This document shows, piece after piece, positions 33,765 to 45,618 of a stretch of 64,000 nucleotides of DNA. Both the position numbers and the translations under genes were made by a program. The notes under the pieces were generated by a model, which saw nothing but the letters and a program-made list of their open reading frames with translations, was not told where the DNA came from and did no database searches. The stretch is from Erythrobacter sp. GTDB taxonomy: Bacteria > Pseudomonadota > Alphaproteobacteria > Sphingomonadales > Sphingomonadaceae. Location: contig DAICXZ010000009.1 of assembly GCA_027311945.1 (NCBI GenBank), positions 178,243 to 242,242 of the forward strand. The letters run 5' to 3'. Positions within the stretch are counted from its first letter, which is position 1. Every line of letters starts with the position of its first letter.

Positions 33765-35066
33765 TCAGCTGCCGGCAAAGAAAGCCAGTTCACCGGAGGA
33801 CATGGGCTTGGCACCAAGGAACCCTTGCCACTTGAGGCAGCCCTCCGCCGCGACAATCGCTTTCTGCGCTTCGGTCTCCACACCCTCGGCCAACACATAG
33901 AGATCGAGCGCCCGTGCCATCGCAACGATCCCGCGCAACACAGCAAGGTCACGCGGATCCTCCGCCAGGTTTACGATCATCGAACGGTCGAGCTTCAGGC
34001 CTGTCAGCGGCAGCATCGTGAGGTAGCGGAAGTTGCAGAAGCCTGCCCCGAAGTCGTCGAGCACCACCTGCATTCCGCGATCGGCCAGCTCCAGCAGCCG
34101 CTGTGCCGAGTGGTACAGTTCGCTTACCAGCGCCTGCTCGGTGATCTCCAGAATGACGCGCTCGGGCGCAATGCCCGCCTCGCTCGCCGCTTCGGCCAGC
34201 ACCTCGGCGAAGTCACTGGTGGCAAGGTCGGCGCTGGTGACGTTGAGCGAGATGCTCAGATGCTGCGGCCAGTCGCGCGCGCCGAGCAGCGCCTTGTGCG
34301 CGATATGGCGCGACAGCTGCCCGATATGATCGGCCCGCTCGGCAATCGCCAGCATGGCCCCGGCCCCGATCCGGCCAAGCGTGGGATGTTCCCAGCGTGC
34401 CAGCGCCTCGGCACCGACCATCGCGCCGGTCTCGGTGCAGAACTGCGGCTGATAGAGGATAGAAATCTCATCGCGGCCCAGCGCTGCAATCAGATCGGCC
34501 TCAAGTTCCTGCGCGCTGCGGTCGGGCAACGAGCGCGTACCATCGACCCAGCAAAACCGCTTGCCCGGATTGTGCCGCCCGCTCTCCAGCGCCTCGCCAA
34601 GCCGGGTGATCATGCGCTCCGGGCTTTCCCCCGCCACCGCGCGCAGCAGCGCCATGCGCGGCCAAAGCCGAGCCGGTGCGGGCCCCTCAATGCTGGCCAG
34701 CGGACGCGCGATATCGAGGGCCAGCTCCTCGGCCAGCCATTGCCAGCGCTCGCGGCTGGAGGCTTCCATCGCGGCAATCAGGAAGGTGCTGCCCGTCACC
34801 CGCGCGACCAGCCATTCGCGGTCGAACTCGGCGCGGGCGAAGGCGGTGATCCGCGCCGCAATCTCCACCAGCGCGAGGTCCCCGGCGGCTTTGCCATAGG
34901 CAAGGTTGACCGCGGAGAAGCGCTTGAGCGACAACAGCATCGCGTGGATCGGGGCGACCTGGCCGGGATCGGTGCCGGTCTGCCACTGTTTCAGCTGTTG
35001 CAGCGCTGCACGGGCATTCGACACGCCGGTCAGCCGGTCGTGCCATTCGGTCTGATCTGTTTCCAT
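33765..35066 (-). CDS. EAL-domain c-di-GMP phosphodiesterase with degenerate GGDEF domain
   Basis: A 433-residue signalling protein. Residues about 10-175 keep the outline of a GGDEF domain (DRLTGVSN, FSAVNLAYGKAAGD), but the GG[DE]EF active site is replaced by VTGSTFLIA, so no cyclase activity is expected. The EAL domain (about 190-425) looks active: GAEALARWEHP, LNVTSADLA, ILEITEQAL, DDFGAGFCNF, KLDRSMI and LAEGVETEAQ. There is no membrane segment, so it is cytoplasmic. The ATG METDQTEWHD is selected over a longer frame. It is divergent from nadK. Confidence 0.9.
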   Translation of the reverse strand: METDQTEWHDRLTGVSNARAALQQLKQWQTGTDPGQVAPIHAMLLSLKRFSAVNLAYGKAAGDLALVEIAARITAFARAEFDREWLVARVTGSTFLIAAMEASSRERWQWLAEELALDIARPLASIEGPAPARLWPRMALLRAVAGESPERMITRLGEALESGRHNPGKRFCWVDGTRSLPDRSAQELEADLIAALGRDEISILYQPQFCTETGAMVGAEALARWEHPTLGRIGAGAMLAIAERADHIGQLSRHIAHKALLGARDWPQHLSISLNVTSADLATSDFAEVLAEAASEAGIAPERVILEITEQALVSELYHSAQRLLELADRGMQVVLDDFGAGFCNFRYLTMLPLTGLKLDRSMIVNLAEDPRDLAVLRGIVAMARALDLYVLAEGVETEAQKAIVAAEGCLKWQGFLGAKPMSSGELAFFAGS

Positions 35067-35176
35067 CCGCGGCCCCTGCTCCAAACCAGCGAAGAATGCG
35101 CGCCCGCAATTGATCACGTTGCAAATCGGGACGCCGGTTCATAGTAATGCCGCGCCTCCTGCGCGGGAACTCAATA

Positions 35177-35962
35177 ATGGCCGACCACGAATTCACCAAG
35201 CTGGCGCTGCTCCATGCGCAGACCGATCCTGCTCGACAGGCGGCGAGCAATCTTGCCGAGCAGATTGCCTTCGTGCCGGTGGACGAGGCCGACTGCGTGG
35301 TCGCGCTCGGCGGCGATGGCTCGATGCTCGATGCGCTGCACCACATGCTCGACACCGGACGCAAACTCCCGGTCTACGGGCTCAACCTCGGCACGGTCGG
35401 CTTCCTGATGAACCGCTGGCACGGCGCGAACGACCTTGTCGGCCACATCAACCGGGCGAAGAAGATGCAGGTGGCCCCGCTCAGCATGACGGCGACCACC
35501 CAGAGCGGCGAGACCACCTGCTATTATGCCATCAACGAGGTCAGCCTCCTGCGTGAGACGCGCCAGACCGCCAAGATCGAGATTTCCGTGAACGAGCGCG
35601 TGCGCATTCCCGAGCTGGTGGGCGATGGAGTTCTTCTGGCGACCCCGGTCGGGTCGACGGCCTACAACCTTTCGGCCAGCGGGCCGATCCTGCCGCTCGG
35701 TTCGCAGATGCTCGCACTGACCCCGATCAGCCCGTTTCGCCCGCGCCGCTGGTCGGGCGCGATCCTGCCCGACTGGATGACCGTCACCTTCCGCGTCAAC
35801 GAACCGGCCAAACGCCCGGTGGCGGTGGTGGCTGACCAGAAGGAAGTGCGCGATGTGGCCGAGGTCAAGGTGGCTATCGCGCGCGACAAGGAGATGGTCT
35901 TGCTGTTCGACCCCGGCCAGGCGCTCGATGAACGGATCGTCTCCGAACAATTTGCGCATTAG
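35177..35962 (+). CDS. nadK: NAD kinase
   Basis: A 261-residue kinase that makes NADP from NAD. The family GGDGSMLDALH motif is at about residues 46-56, with NLGTVGFLMN, the conserved INEVSLLRE and VGDGVLLATPVGSTAYNLSASGPILP, plus PRRWSGAILP. The ATG (MADHEFTKLAL) is preferred to an ATG ten codons upstream. A 9-bp hairpin follows the stop. It is divergent from the EAL gene. Confidence 0.95.
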   Translation: MADHEFTKLALLHAQTDPARQAASNLAEQIAFVPVDEADCVVALGGDGSMLDALHHMLDTGRKLPVYGLNLGTVGFLMNRWHGANDLVGHINRAKKMQVAPLSMTATTQSGETTCYYAINEVSLLRETRQTAKIEISVNERVRIPELVGDGVLLATPVGSTAYNLSASGPILPLGSQMLALTPISPFRPRRWSGAILPDWMTVTFRVNEPAKRPVAVVADQKEVRDVAEVKVAIARDKEMVLLFDPGQALDERIVSEQFAH

Positions 35963-35971
35963 TTTGTTTTG

Positions 35972-35993
35972 CGTCGGCCCATCCGGGCCGACG
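35972..35993. terminator. Hairpin just downstream of nadK
   Basis: CGTCGGCCC (35972-35980) and GGGCCGACG (35985-35993) pair perfectly around an ATCC loop, ten bases after the nadK stop. There is no U-run after it, so its role as an intrinsic terminator is uncertain. Confidence 0.45.
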
Positions 35994-36128
35994 TCCTCGC
36001 GGCTGCTCCCTGCGCTTTTCGGCAACGGGACCGAGCAAGCTTAGGGCTTTTCCTTTACCAAACTTGGCTTTCCAAGAGGCATCGGCAACGTCTTTTCGGA
36101 TGCAGCGGAGAGAAACCAAAAACAGCCC

Positions 36129-36157
36129 TTGCCAAACCGGAATCACCCCCATATAGG
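36129..36157 (+). promoter_or_regulatory. Sigma-70-type promoter for tRNA-Asn
   Basis: A -35 element TTGCCA (36129-36134), a 17-base spacer and a -10 element TATAGG (36152-36157) stand 22 bases before the tRNA. The spacing is ideal and the elements are close to the consensus. Confidence 0.65.
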
Positions 36158-36179
36158 CCCTCACCTGCCTGAGGGCTGC

Positions 36180-36254
36180 TCCCCGATAGCTCAGCGGTAG
36201 AGTAGGTGACTGTTAATCACTTGGCCGTAGGTTCGAATCCTACTCGGGGAGCCA
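36180..36254 (+). tRNA. tRNA-Asn (anticodon GTT)
   Basis: A complete cloverleaf: acceptor stem TCCCCGA/TCGGGGA, D-arm with AGCTCAGCGGTAGAG, anticodon loop CTGTTAA giving GTT, T-arm with GGTTCGAATCC, discriminator G and an encoded CCA end. It stands between nadK and the M14 peptidase gene. Confidence 0.97.
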
Positions 36255-36412
36255 TTTTCCACTTCATATCAGTGCGATAACCCGCCTTGCGGGGCCCCTC
36301 GTTCGCGTCTGGCGCGCTCCAGTATTACCTTTTGACAAAAGTTTGCGCATGGCCGCTTGCCTAACGCGCGCAATCCGATCATCCTGCCCCTACAACACGA
36401 CAGGGAAGCTCG

Positions 36413-39055
36413 ATGATCCGCCACACTATTGTCCGCGCCGCACTGCTCGGCGCAGCCAGCCTGCTTGCCTCCGCTCCGCTGGCCGCTCAGTCTATCCTTC
36501 CCGGCACTTTCGACCCAGCCATCCCCGAACTGCAACAGGTGATCGGCCACGCCCCCGGCGAAGAGATCTCCGCGCCCGCCGATGTCCTCACCTATATGGA
36601 AGCGCTCGCGGCGGCAGCTCCCGATCGGGTGCGATTAGTCGAATATGCAGAAAGCTGGGAAGGCCGCCCGCTGATCTATGCGATCATCGCATCGCCTGAA
36701 AACATGGCGCGGATCGACGCGATCAAGGCCGATATGGGCGAGCTGTCACGCGGCCTCGCGCCTGCCGATGCAAGCGCCATTATCGAGCGCACCGTGCCTG
36801 TCACCTGGCTTTCCTACGGCGTTCACGGCGACGAGATTTCTTCCTCCGACGCCGCTCTGGCGCTGACCTATCACCTGCTCGCCTCCGAAGGCGACGCGAC
36901 GGTCGACACAATCCTTGCCAACAGCGTCGTCATCATCGACCCTTCGCAGAACCCCGATGGCCGTAACCGCTTCGTGCAGAGCACCCTGGCCGCACGCGGT
37001 CTGGTCTCGCAGGCGGATCCCGATACGGCAGAGCACGACCAGCCCTGGCCCGGTGGACGCGTGAACCACTACCTGTTCGACCTCAACCGTGACTGGTTTG
37101 CGCTGACGCAGCCCGAAACGCGCGGCAAGGTCGCCGCCGTGCGCGACTGGCAGCCGGTGGTCTTCGTCGATGCGCATGAGATGGGCGGCGACAGCACCTA
37201 TTTCATGCCGCCGGTGGCGAACCCCATCAATCCGAACATCACCCAAAGCCAGATCGCCGCGCAAGAGCTGCTAGGGCGGAACAACGCCGCCGCGCTCGAT
37301 GCGATCGGCCAGCCGTATTACACCCGCGAGGTGTTCGACGCGTTCTACCCCGGCTATGGTGACAGCTGGCCGATGATGAACGGCGCCATCGGCATGACCT
37401 TCGAGCAGGCCAGTGCGCGCGGCCTGGCCTACGAACGGCCCGACGGCTCCGTGTTGACCTACCGCGACGGGGTGCGCAATCACTTCACCACCACACTGGC
37501 CACGGCCTACACGGTCGCCACAAACGCCCGCCGGTTCCTCACCGACTATGCCGACTATCGCCGCAGCGCCGCCACGGGCGAGGCCGGGCGCGGCAGCTAT
37601 CTGATCGACCTTGCCTCGCGCCGCTGGAATGCCGAACAGCTCGGCCGCCGCCTCGCCTTGCAGGGCATTGCCGTGCGGCAGGTGGGCGGCCCGGCCAGCG
37701 CCTGCGGCAAGAGCTACCCGCAAGGCTATCTCGCGGTGCCACGCGAACAGGGCACCGGGCGTCTGGTGCGCTCGCTGCTCGACGAGCAGACCGACCTGCC
37801 CGCGTTCTTCGTCGACGAGCAGGAGGATCGCCGCAGCCGCGACCTGCCGCACGAGCTATACGATTCGACCGCGTGGTCGCTCGGGCTGATGTCAGGCGTC
37901 GATGTGACGCTCTGCGGCACGGCTGGCGGCGGCACCGCACTCGCCGCAGATGCCCCCCTGCCCGACCGCACCGAAGCGCCCGGCGCTTTCGGCCTTGTCG
38001 TGCCGTGGAACGACAGCGGACAGGTACGTCTGGTGGCCGAAGCCCTGCGCGCGGGGCTGACGGGTCGCTCCAGCGCCGAAGCCTTCACCACCGGTGATCG
38101 CAGCTATCCGCGCGGCTCGGTGGTTTTCACCGCCGCGGCCAATGCAGGCAGGCTTGATGAGCTTAATGCGCTCGCCCGCTCGATTGGTGCAGAAACGCAT
38201 GCCATGGCGAGTGGATGGGTTGAGGACGGCCCCAACCTCGGCAGCGATTCGGTTGCTGTGCTGGCCGCGCCGAGCATCGCGATGCTGTGGGACGATGGCG
38301 TGTCGCCGCTTTCGGCCGGAGCGCTGCGCTATGTGATCGAGCAGCGCCTCGGTATGCCGGTCGCGCCGATCCGCACCGGCAAGATCAGCGAGGCAGACCT
38401 CGGCCGCTATGACGTGCTGCTGGTTCCCGATGGCAATCCGGCGCGTGCGCTTGGCGCGAGCGGGGTTGCCGCACTGGCAAGCTTTGCCGAAGACGGCGGC
38501 GTGCTGGTCGCCATCGGCCGCTCGATCACGGCCCTCAACCGCGGCGAAGAGGCTCTGCTGGCGACACGGCCTGAAACTTCTGCCGCCACGCGCAATGCCA
38601 AGGAGAAGCCGTCAGACGACGGCCCTGTGACCCAAGGCACCGAGATCGCGACGCTGGCCGACTATCGCCACCTGATCGGCAATCCCGAAGCCATGCCCGA
38701 TGTGCTTCCCGGTGCCTTGCTCAACACGGTGATCGAGCCCGACACGATCCTCTCGGCAGGCTACGAGGCAGGGCCCGTCGTCAATGCCGATGGCAACCTG
38801 ATCTTCAGTCCGCTCGCACGCGGGACGGGCACGAATGCAGTGCGCTATGCCGCGCCCGACGACCTGCTGGCCAGCGGCTTCATCTGGGGCGAGAACCGGC
38901 GGCAGATGGCGTTCAAGCCCTACCTTATGTCGCAGGAGCACGGCGACGGGCTGGTGGTCGGCTTTGCGCAAGACCCCTCGACTCGCGGCTATCTCGACGG
39001 GCTCGACCTGCTGATCGCCAACGCTGTGTTGCAGGCGCCCGCACGGTATCGTTAG
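36413..39055 (+). CDS. Secreted M14-family zinc carboxypeptidase
   Basis: An 880-residue secreted peptidase. The signal peptide covers about residues 1-26 (LASAPLAAQ). The M14 zinc motif is HGDE (H138, E141) in SYGVHGDEISSSDA, followed by DPSQNPDGRNRF, LNRDWFALTQPE, the VDAHEMGG segment with the third ligand, and GMTFEQASARG with the probable catalytic glutamate. From about residue 640 a glutamine-amidotransferase-like fold is suggested by YDVLLVPDGNP and FAEDGGVLVAIGRS; such tails are known in large M14 proteins. The ATG has an AGGGAAG ribosome site. The stop overlaps that of the convergent MFS gene. Confidence 0.9.
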   Translation: MIRHTIVRAALLGAASLLASAPLAAQSILPGTFDPAIPELQQVIGHAPGEEISAPADVLTYMEALAAAAPDRVRLVEYAESWEGRPLIYAIIASPENMARIDAIKADMGELSRGLAPADASAIIERTVPVTWLSYGVHGDEISSSDAALALTYHLLASEGDATVDTILANSVVIIDPSQNPDGRNRFVQSTLAARGLVSQADPDTAEHDQPWPGGRVNHYLFDLNRDWFALTQPETRGKVAAVRDWQPVVFVDAHEMGGDSTYFMPPVANPINPNITQSQIAAQELLGRNNAAALDAIGQPYYTREVFDAFYPGYGDSWPMMNGAIGMTFEQASARGLAYERPDGSVLTYRDGVRNHFTTTLATAYTVATNARRFLTDYADYRRSAATGEAGRGSYLIDLASRRWNAEQLGRRLALQGIAVRQVGGPASACGKSYPQGYLAVPREQGTGRLVRSLLDEQTDLPAFFVDEQEDRRSRDLPHELYDSTAWSLGLMSGVDVTLCGTAGGGTALAADAPLPDRTEAPGAFGLVVPWNDSGQVRLVAEALRAGLTGRSSAEAFTTGDRSYPRGSVVFTAAANAGRLDELNALARSIGAETHAMASGWVEDGPNLGSDSVAVLAAPSIAMLWDDGVSPLSAGALRYVIEQRLGMPVAPIRTGKISEADLGRYDVLLVPDGNPARALGASGVAALASFAEDGGVLVAIGRSITALNRGEEALLATRPETSAATRNAKEKPSDDGPVTQGTEIATLADYRHLIGNPEAMPDVLPGALLNTVIEPDTILSAGYEAGPVVNADGNLIFSPLARGTGTNAVRYAAPDDLLASGFIWGENRRQMAFKPYLMSQEHGDGLVVGFAQDPSTRGYLDGLDLLIANAVLQAPARYR

Positions 39056-40239
39056 GCGGCCGCGAAGCGCTTCGCATCGAGCAAACGCACCGCCTGCAAC
39101 GCAATCAGCGCCGCCAGCGCGATCATTGCTGTCCCTGCGTACCAGGGCAGGTCCATGTTCAGCGCAAACAGCGCGCCGAAAGCAGGCGGGGCAAGGATAC
39201 GCCCGATTGCGTTGGAGGCCATCAACAGCCCCATCGTGCTGCCCTGCCGCTCGGGCGGGGTATTGCGGCTGAGCAGCGCGCCTGCGGAGGGAAAGGCGAG
39301 GCTGTGCCCGGTCATCAGCAGGCCCATCAGCGCTACCCCGGTGAAGGGCGTGCGGATGATCGGCTGCAACACCATCGCCAGCACGAGGCAGGCGAGCCCG
39401 ATCATGATCACCCGCGCCTCGCCGAAACGGGCCACCAGCGGCCCGATCAGCACCAACTGCGCGAACAGGCCGCCCGCACCGATGGCGAGGAAGGCCCAGC
39501 CCAGATCCTTCGCATTCCACCCGAAGTTGGCCTCGCTCCACAGGCCGTAAATCGCCTCCATCGAGGCAAAGGCGGCAATACCGAAGAACGAGATCACGAA
39601 CAGCCGCGACAGCAACGGCTCGGCCGAAACGAAGGCGAAAGCCTCCGAGTATTTGGGCAGAGGCCGCCCCTTGCCCGATGGCTCGACCGCATCACGCAGC
39701 ACGATAAAGCACCAGATGCTCGCCAGAATCGATAGCGTCCCGGCAATGAGGATAGGCGCGTGGAAACTCTGTGCGGCCACTTCCTCGCCCGCGAACAACC
39801 CGCCCAGCACCGGCCCGAACGCAAAGCCGAGCGAGAAGGCCGCGCCAAAATAGCCCATTGTCTTGGCCCGTCGCTCTGGCGGAGAAACGTCGGCGATAAA
39901 GCCCTGCGCAACGCTGAGCGTGCCCGAGAAGAACCCGCTGACGATGCGGATGGCGATTGCCGCCCACAGGTTGGGCGCGAAGGCGAAGGCGATATAGGTC
40001 AGCCCGGCGATAAAGGTGGTGACATAGAAGACCTTGCGCCGCCCCCAGCTGTCAGACTGGCGGCCCCAGTGGATTTCGCCGAACACGTTGCCGAACGAAT
40101 AGGCCGCAAACAGCAGCGCGATCTCGAACGAGCTGGCCGAGAACACCTGCCCGTAAAACGGCAGCAGCGGCAGGATCAGGCTGAACCCGGCGATGTTGAT
40201 GAACACCGCGACGAGCAGCGGCGGCAGGCGCTTATCCAT
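39052..40239 (-). CDS. MFS transporter (DHA1/Tet-type)
   Basis: A 395-residue permease with twelve predicted helices. The motif GEIHWGRQSDSWGRRKVFYVT between helices 2 and 3 (split here by reading) is the family A motif, and FIADVSPPERRAKTMGYFGAAF is characteristic of the TetA-like DHA1 group. The C-terminal half shows LLSRNTPPERQGSTMGLL. Substrate unknown; efflux of a drug or metabolite is inferred from family. It is convergent with the peptidase gene, sharing a 4-base TTAG overlap. Confidence 0.9.
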   Translation of the reverse strand: MDKRLPPLLVAVFINIAGFSLILPLLPFYGQVFSASSFEIALLFAAYSFGNVFGEIHWGRQSDSWGRRKVFYVTTFIAGLTYIAFAFAPNLWAAIAIRIVSGFFSGTLSVAQGFIADVSPPERRAKTMGYFGAAFSLGFAFGPVLGGLFAGEEVAAQSFHAPILIAGTLSILASIWCFIVLRDAVEPSGKGRPLPKYSEAFAFVSAEPLLSRLFVISFFGIAAFASMEAIYGLWSEANFGWNAKDLGWAFLAIGAGGLFAQLVLIGPLVARFGEARVIMIGLACLVLAMVLQPIIRTPFTGVALMGLLMTGHSLAFPSAGALLSRNTPPERQGSTMGLLMASNAIGRILAPPAFGALFALNMDLPWYAGTAMIALAALIALQAVRLLDAKRFAAA

Positions 40240-40367
40240 TAGAGCAGCGCCCTTCGCCCACGCCCGCCTTCCGGCGCGGCAGGCCCAGCCTCACAAATCG
40301 CATTGCCCTCTCCTAACTTGCGAGAGGACATTAACGAACGTTACGATTAAGACAAGTCGCCTGCGGC

Positions 40368-43115
<2,748 letters not shown>

Positions 43116-43212
43116 GCGGTGGTTTCCTGACTGTGAATATGGAGGGGCCGCGCGTGCGAGAGGCGCGGCAGAAAACTGGTGCGGTAAAGGGTACGCCGAA
43201 GCGCAAGCGGCG

Positions 43213-43473
43213 CTATTCCAGCGCGCGGTCTGCCTGAAGCTGGACCGTGGGGCCCCACACGACGACCGGACGCCCGGCGCACGGGCGCGCCATCGGAACC
43301 CGAGCCGCCTTGCCGGCCGACATTTCGAGCGGTGCTGCAACGATGGTCGAGCAGTCAGCGCTATCCGCAGCTTCGGCCATCGAGACGACGCCTGCTTCCA
43401 CCGCATGCGCAGGCTCTGCGACAAGCGCAAAGCCCGACATCACGGCAAGCAGGGTCAAAAGACGGCGAAGCAT
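43213..43473 (-). CDS. Hypothetical small secreted protein
   Basis: An 86-residue protein with a Sec-type signal peptide ([24 protein letters not shown]). The mature part is about 60 residues with two cysteines (ADCSTI, ARPCAG), which may form a disulfide. I do not recognise the family. The ATG at 43473 follows a GTG one codon earlier. It lies 97 bases upstream of secA on the same strand and divergent from argJ. High-GC shadow coding cannot be fully excluded, but the signal peptide argues for a real gene. Confidence 0.62.
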   Translation of the reverse strand: MLRRLLTLLAVMSGFALVAEPAHAVEAGVVSMAEAADSADCSTIVAAPLEMSAGKAARVPMARPCAGRPVVVWGPTVQLQADRALE

Positions 43474-43538
43474 CACAAGTCCAGATAGCGATCTATTGGC
43501 AATTGTCCACTGCGCACCAAGCGACTATCGGGCACCGC

Positions 43539-44765
43539 ATGGACATCGCCACCTCTCCGCTCGCCAAGCCGTTCCCCGCCATGGCGCCCATCGCCGGCGT
43601 AACGCTGCGCATTGCCCGCGCGCAGTACAAGACGTGGGACCGCTGCGACCTTACCTTTGCCGAACTGGCCGAAGGCACCTCGGTCGCGGGCGTGTTCACG
43701 CGCAATGTCTGCTGTTCTTCGGAGGTCGAACTAGGGCGTGAGCAGGTGAAGCTCGGCCATGCGCGGGCGCTGATCGTCAATGCGGGCAATTCGAACGCCT
43801 TTACCGGCTATCGCGGGCGCGAGGCGGTGGAGCAGATTATGGCGCAAGTTGCCGCACACCTTGGTTGCCAGCCCGCCGAGGTGTTCGTTTCCTCGACCGG
43901 CGTGATCGGTGTGCCGCTGCCCAAGGACAAGGCTGAGGCAGGCGTTGCTGCTGCACTTACCGCTGCGCCCTGCACTTTCGAGGAGGCGACCGAGACCATC
44001 GGCACCACCGACACCTTCGCCAAGGGCGCCAGCGCCACCGCGATGATCGGCGACACCAAGGTGACGATCAACGGGATCATCAAGGGCTCGGGCATGATCG
44101 CGCCCGACATGGCAACGATGCTCGGCTACATCTTCACCGACGCGGCAGTCGAGCCCGCGTTCCTGCAAGCCTGTCTCAGCGCCGCCAGCGATGCGACCTT
44201 CAACTGCATCACCGTCGATAGCGACACCTCGACCAGCGACACCGTGCTCACCTTCGCCACCGGCAAGGCGGGCAATGCGCCACTAACCAGCATCGAGGAC
44301 ACGGGCGCTGATGCCTTTGCCGCCGCGCTGCACGATGTCTGCCGCCAACTTGCGCATCTGGTGGTGCGCGACGGCGAAGGGGCGAGCAAGTTCATCGCCG
44401 TGACCGTGCAAGGTGCCTCGTCCGACGAGAGCGCGCACAGGGTCGGCCTCGCCATCGCGAATTCGCCGCTGGTGAAGACCGCCATCGCGGGCGGCGACGC
44501 CAACTGGGGCCGCGTGGTAATGGCGGTCGGCAAGGCAGGCGAACCGGCGGACCGCGACAAGCTCGGCATTGCCTTTGGCGGCGTGTGGGCGGCGAAAGAT
44601 GGCCTGCCCCTGCCCGACTACGACGAGACTCCGGTCTCCGCACATCTTGCGGGCGACGAGGTCGACATTACCGTCGACCTGGGCCTTGGCGAAGGCCGCG
44701 CCACCGTCTGGACCTGCGATCTCACCCACGGCTACATTGCGATCAATGCAGATTACCGCTCCTGA
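43539..44765 (+). CDS. argJ: Bifunctional ornithine acetyltransferase/N-acetylglutamate synthase
   Basis: A 408-residue Ntn-type enzyme of arginine synthesis, which transfers acetyl from N-acetylornithine to glutamate. It self-cleaves before the nucleophilic threonine in KGSGMIAPDMATMLGY, here T193. Other motifs are NAGNSNAFTG, SSTGVIGVPLP, ITVDSDTSTSD and ANWGRVVMAVGK. The ATG (MDIATSPLAKPFP) is the family start. Whether it is mono- or bifunctional cannot be decided. The stop is followed at once by a hairpin that overlaps the translation start of the next gene. Confidence 0.95.
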   Translation: MDIATSPLAKPFPAMAPIAGVTLRIARAQYKTWDRCDLTFAELAEGTSVAGVFTRNVCCSSEVELGREQVKLGHARALIVNAGNSNAFTGYRGREAVEQIMAQVAAHLGCQPAEVFVSSTGVIGVPLPKDKAEAGVAAALTAAPCTFEEATETIGTTDTFAKGASATAMIGDTKVTINGIIKGSGMIAPDMATMLGYIFTDAAVEPAFLQACLSAASDATFNCITVDSDTSTSDTVLTFATGKAGNAPLTSIEDTGADAFAAALHDVCRQLAHLVVRDGEGASKFIAVTVQGASSDESAHRVGLAIANSPLVKTAIAGGDANWGRVVMAVGKAGEPADRDKLGIAFGGVWAAKDGLPLPDYDETPVSAHLAGDEVDITVDLGLGEGRATVWTCDLTHGYIAINADYRS

Positions 44766-44766
44766 T

Positions 44767-44797
44767 ACACCCCTCTTGTTCACAGGAGGGGTGTTTT
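44767..44797 (+). promoter_or_regulatory. Hairpin that buries the ribosome site of the downstream gene
   Basis: ACACCCCTC (44767-44775) and GAGGGGTGT (44786-44794) pair perfectly over 9 bp with a 10-base loop, directly followed by TTT. The Shine-Dalgarno AGGAGG lies in the 3' arm and the TTG start at 44796 overlaps the T-run. The structure could act as argJ terminator, as a translational lock on the phosphatase gene, or both. Confidence 0.6.
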
Positions 44798-45608
44798 GAG
44801 CGACATCATGGCCTTCCATACGGCTGTCGAGGCCCTGCTTCGCGAAGTAACCGAAAAAGCCATCCTCCCGCGCTTCCGCAACCTTGCCGAGGGCGACATC
44901 GAGGACAAAGGCGGCAACGATCCGGTCACCGTGGCCGACAAGCACAGTGAGGAATTGCTGGCGGAAGGTCTCTCGCGGATCATGCCCGGCCTTGCCATCG
45001 TCGGCGAAGAGGCCGCCCATGCCGATCCGCAAGTGCTTGAAGGCCTGAAGGGCGACTGCTGGATTATCGACCCGATCGACGGAACCCGCAACTTTGCAGC
45101 CGGAAAGCCACCCTTCGGAATTATGCTCGCCATGGCCTCTGGCGGAGAAGCGCACACGGGATGGATCTACGACTGCATCTCCGGCCGCCTCTGTGTAGCG
45201 CACAGGGGCAAGGGAGCCTTCGTGAACGGCGAACGGGTAGAGGCGATTTCCACCGGCGAAGCTCAGCCGGTCGCCGCAATCTCACTGCTGTTCATGGACG
45301 ATGCCAGGCGCGATGCCATGAAGGCGCACATCGCCCCGCACTATCGCCTCGTCGACATCCCCTATTGCGCCGCCGAGCAATACCCGCGGCTCGCGCTGGG
45401 CACCAACGATGTCTCGATCTTCGAGCGCACGCTGGCCTGGGACCATGCGGCGGGCGTGCTGTGGCTCAACGAGGCGGGCGGAAAGGCCGCGCGGCCCGAT
45501 GGCTCGGCCTATCGGGTCGACGAATGGGAGCGCAAAGGCCTGATCGGGGCCGCCTCGCCCGCGCTGTGGAACGGCATGGCAGAGCGGCTCGCCGCCCTGC
45601 CCGCCTGA
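44796..45608 (+). CDS. Inositol monophosphatase family protein (histidinol-phosphatase-like)
   Basis: A 270-residue Mg2+/Li+-sensitive phosphatase. The metal-binding motifs are VGEEAAHA (E71, E72), WIIDPIDGTRNFAAG (D92, D95, T97) and, near the C-terminus, AWDHAAGVLWLNEAGG with a third aspartate. In many alphaproteobacteria this branch includes HisN, histidinol-phosphate phosphatase, and also inositol and NADP phosphatases, so the substrate is open. TTG at 44796 is the best start, because AGGAGG is 6-7 bases ahead of it, while the first ATG (44808) is too far from it. The ribosome site is in a hairpin. Confidence 0.9.
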   Translation: MSDIMAFHTAVEALLREVTEKAILPRFRNLAEGDIEDKGGNDPVTVADKHSEELLAEGLSRIMPGLAIVGEEAAHADPQVLEGLKGDCWIIDPIDGTRNFAAGKPPFGIMLAMASGGEAHTGWIYDCISGRLCVAHRGKGAFVNGERVEAISTGEAQPVAAISLLFMDDARRDAMKAHIAPHYRLVDIPYCAAEQYPRLALGTNDVSIFERTLAWDHAAGVLWLNEAGGKAARPDGSAYRVDEWERKGLIGAASPALWNGMAERLAALPA

Positions 45609-45618
45609 TTATTTCCGC

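Noticed and set aside
36269-36550. A 93-codon minus-strand frame between the tRNA and the peptidase
   Set aside because: It overlaps the signal peptide coding of the peptidase and has no ribosome site or recognisable domain.
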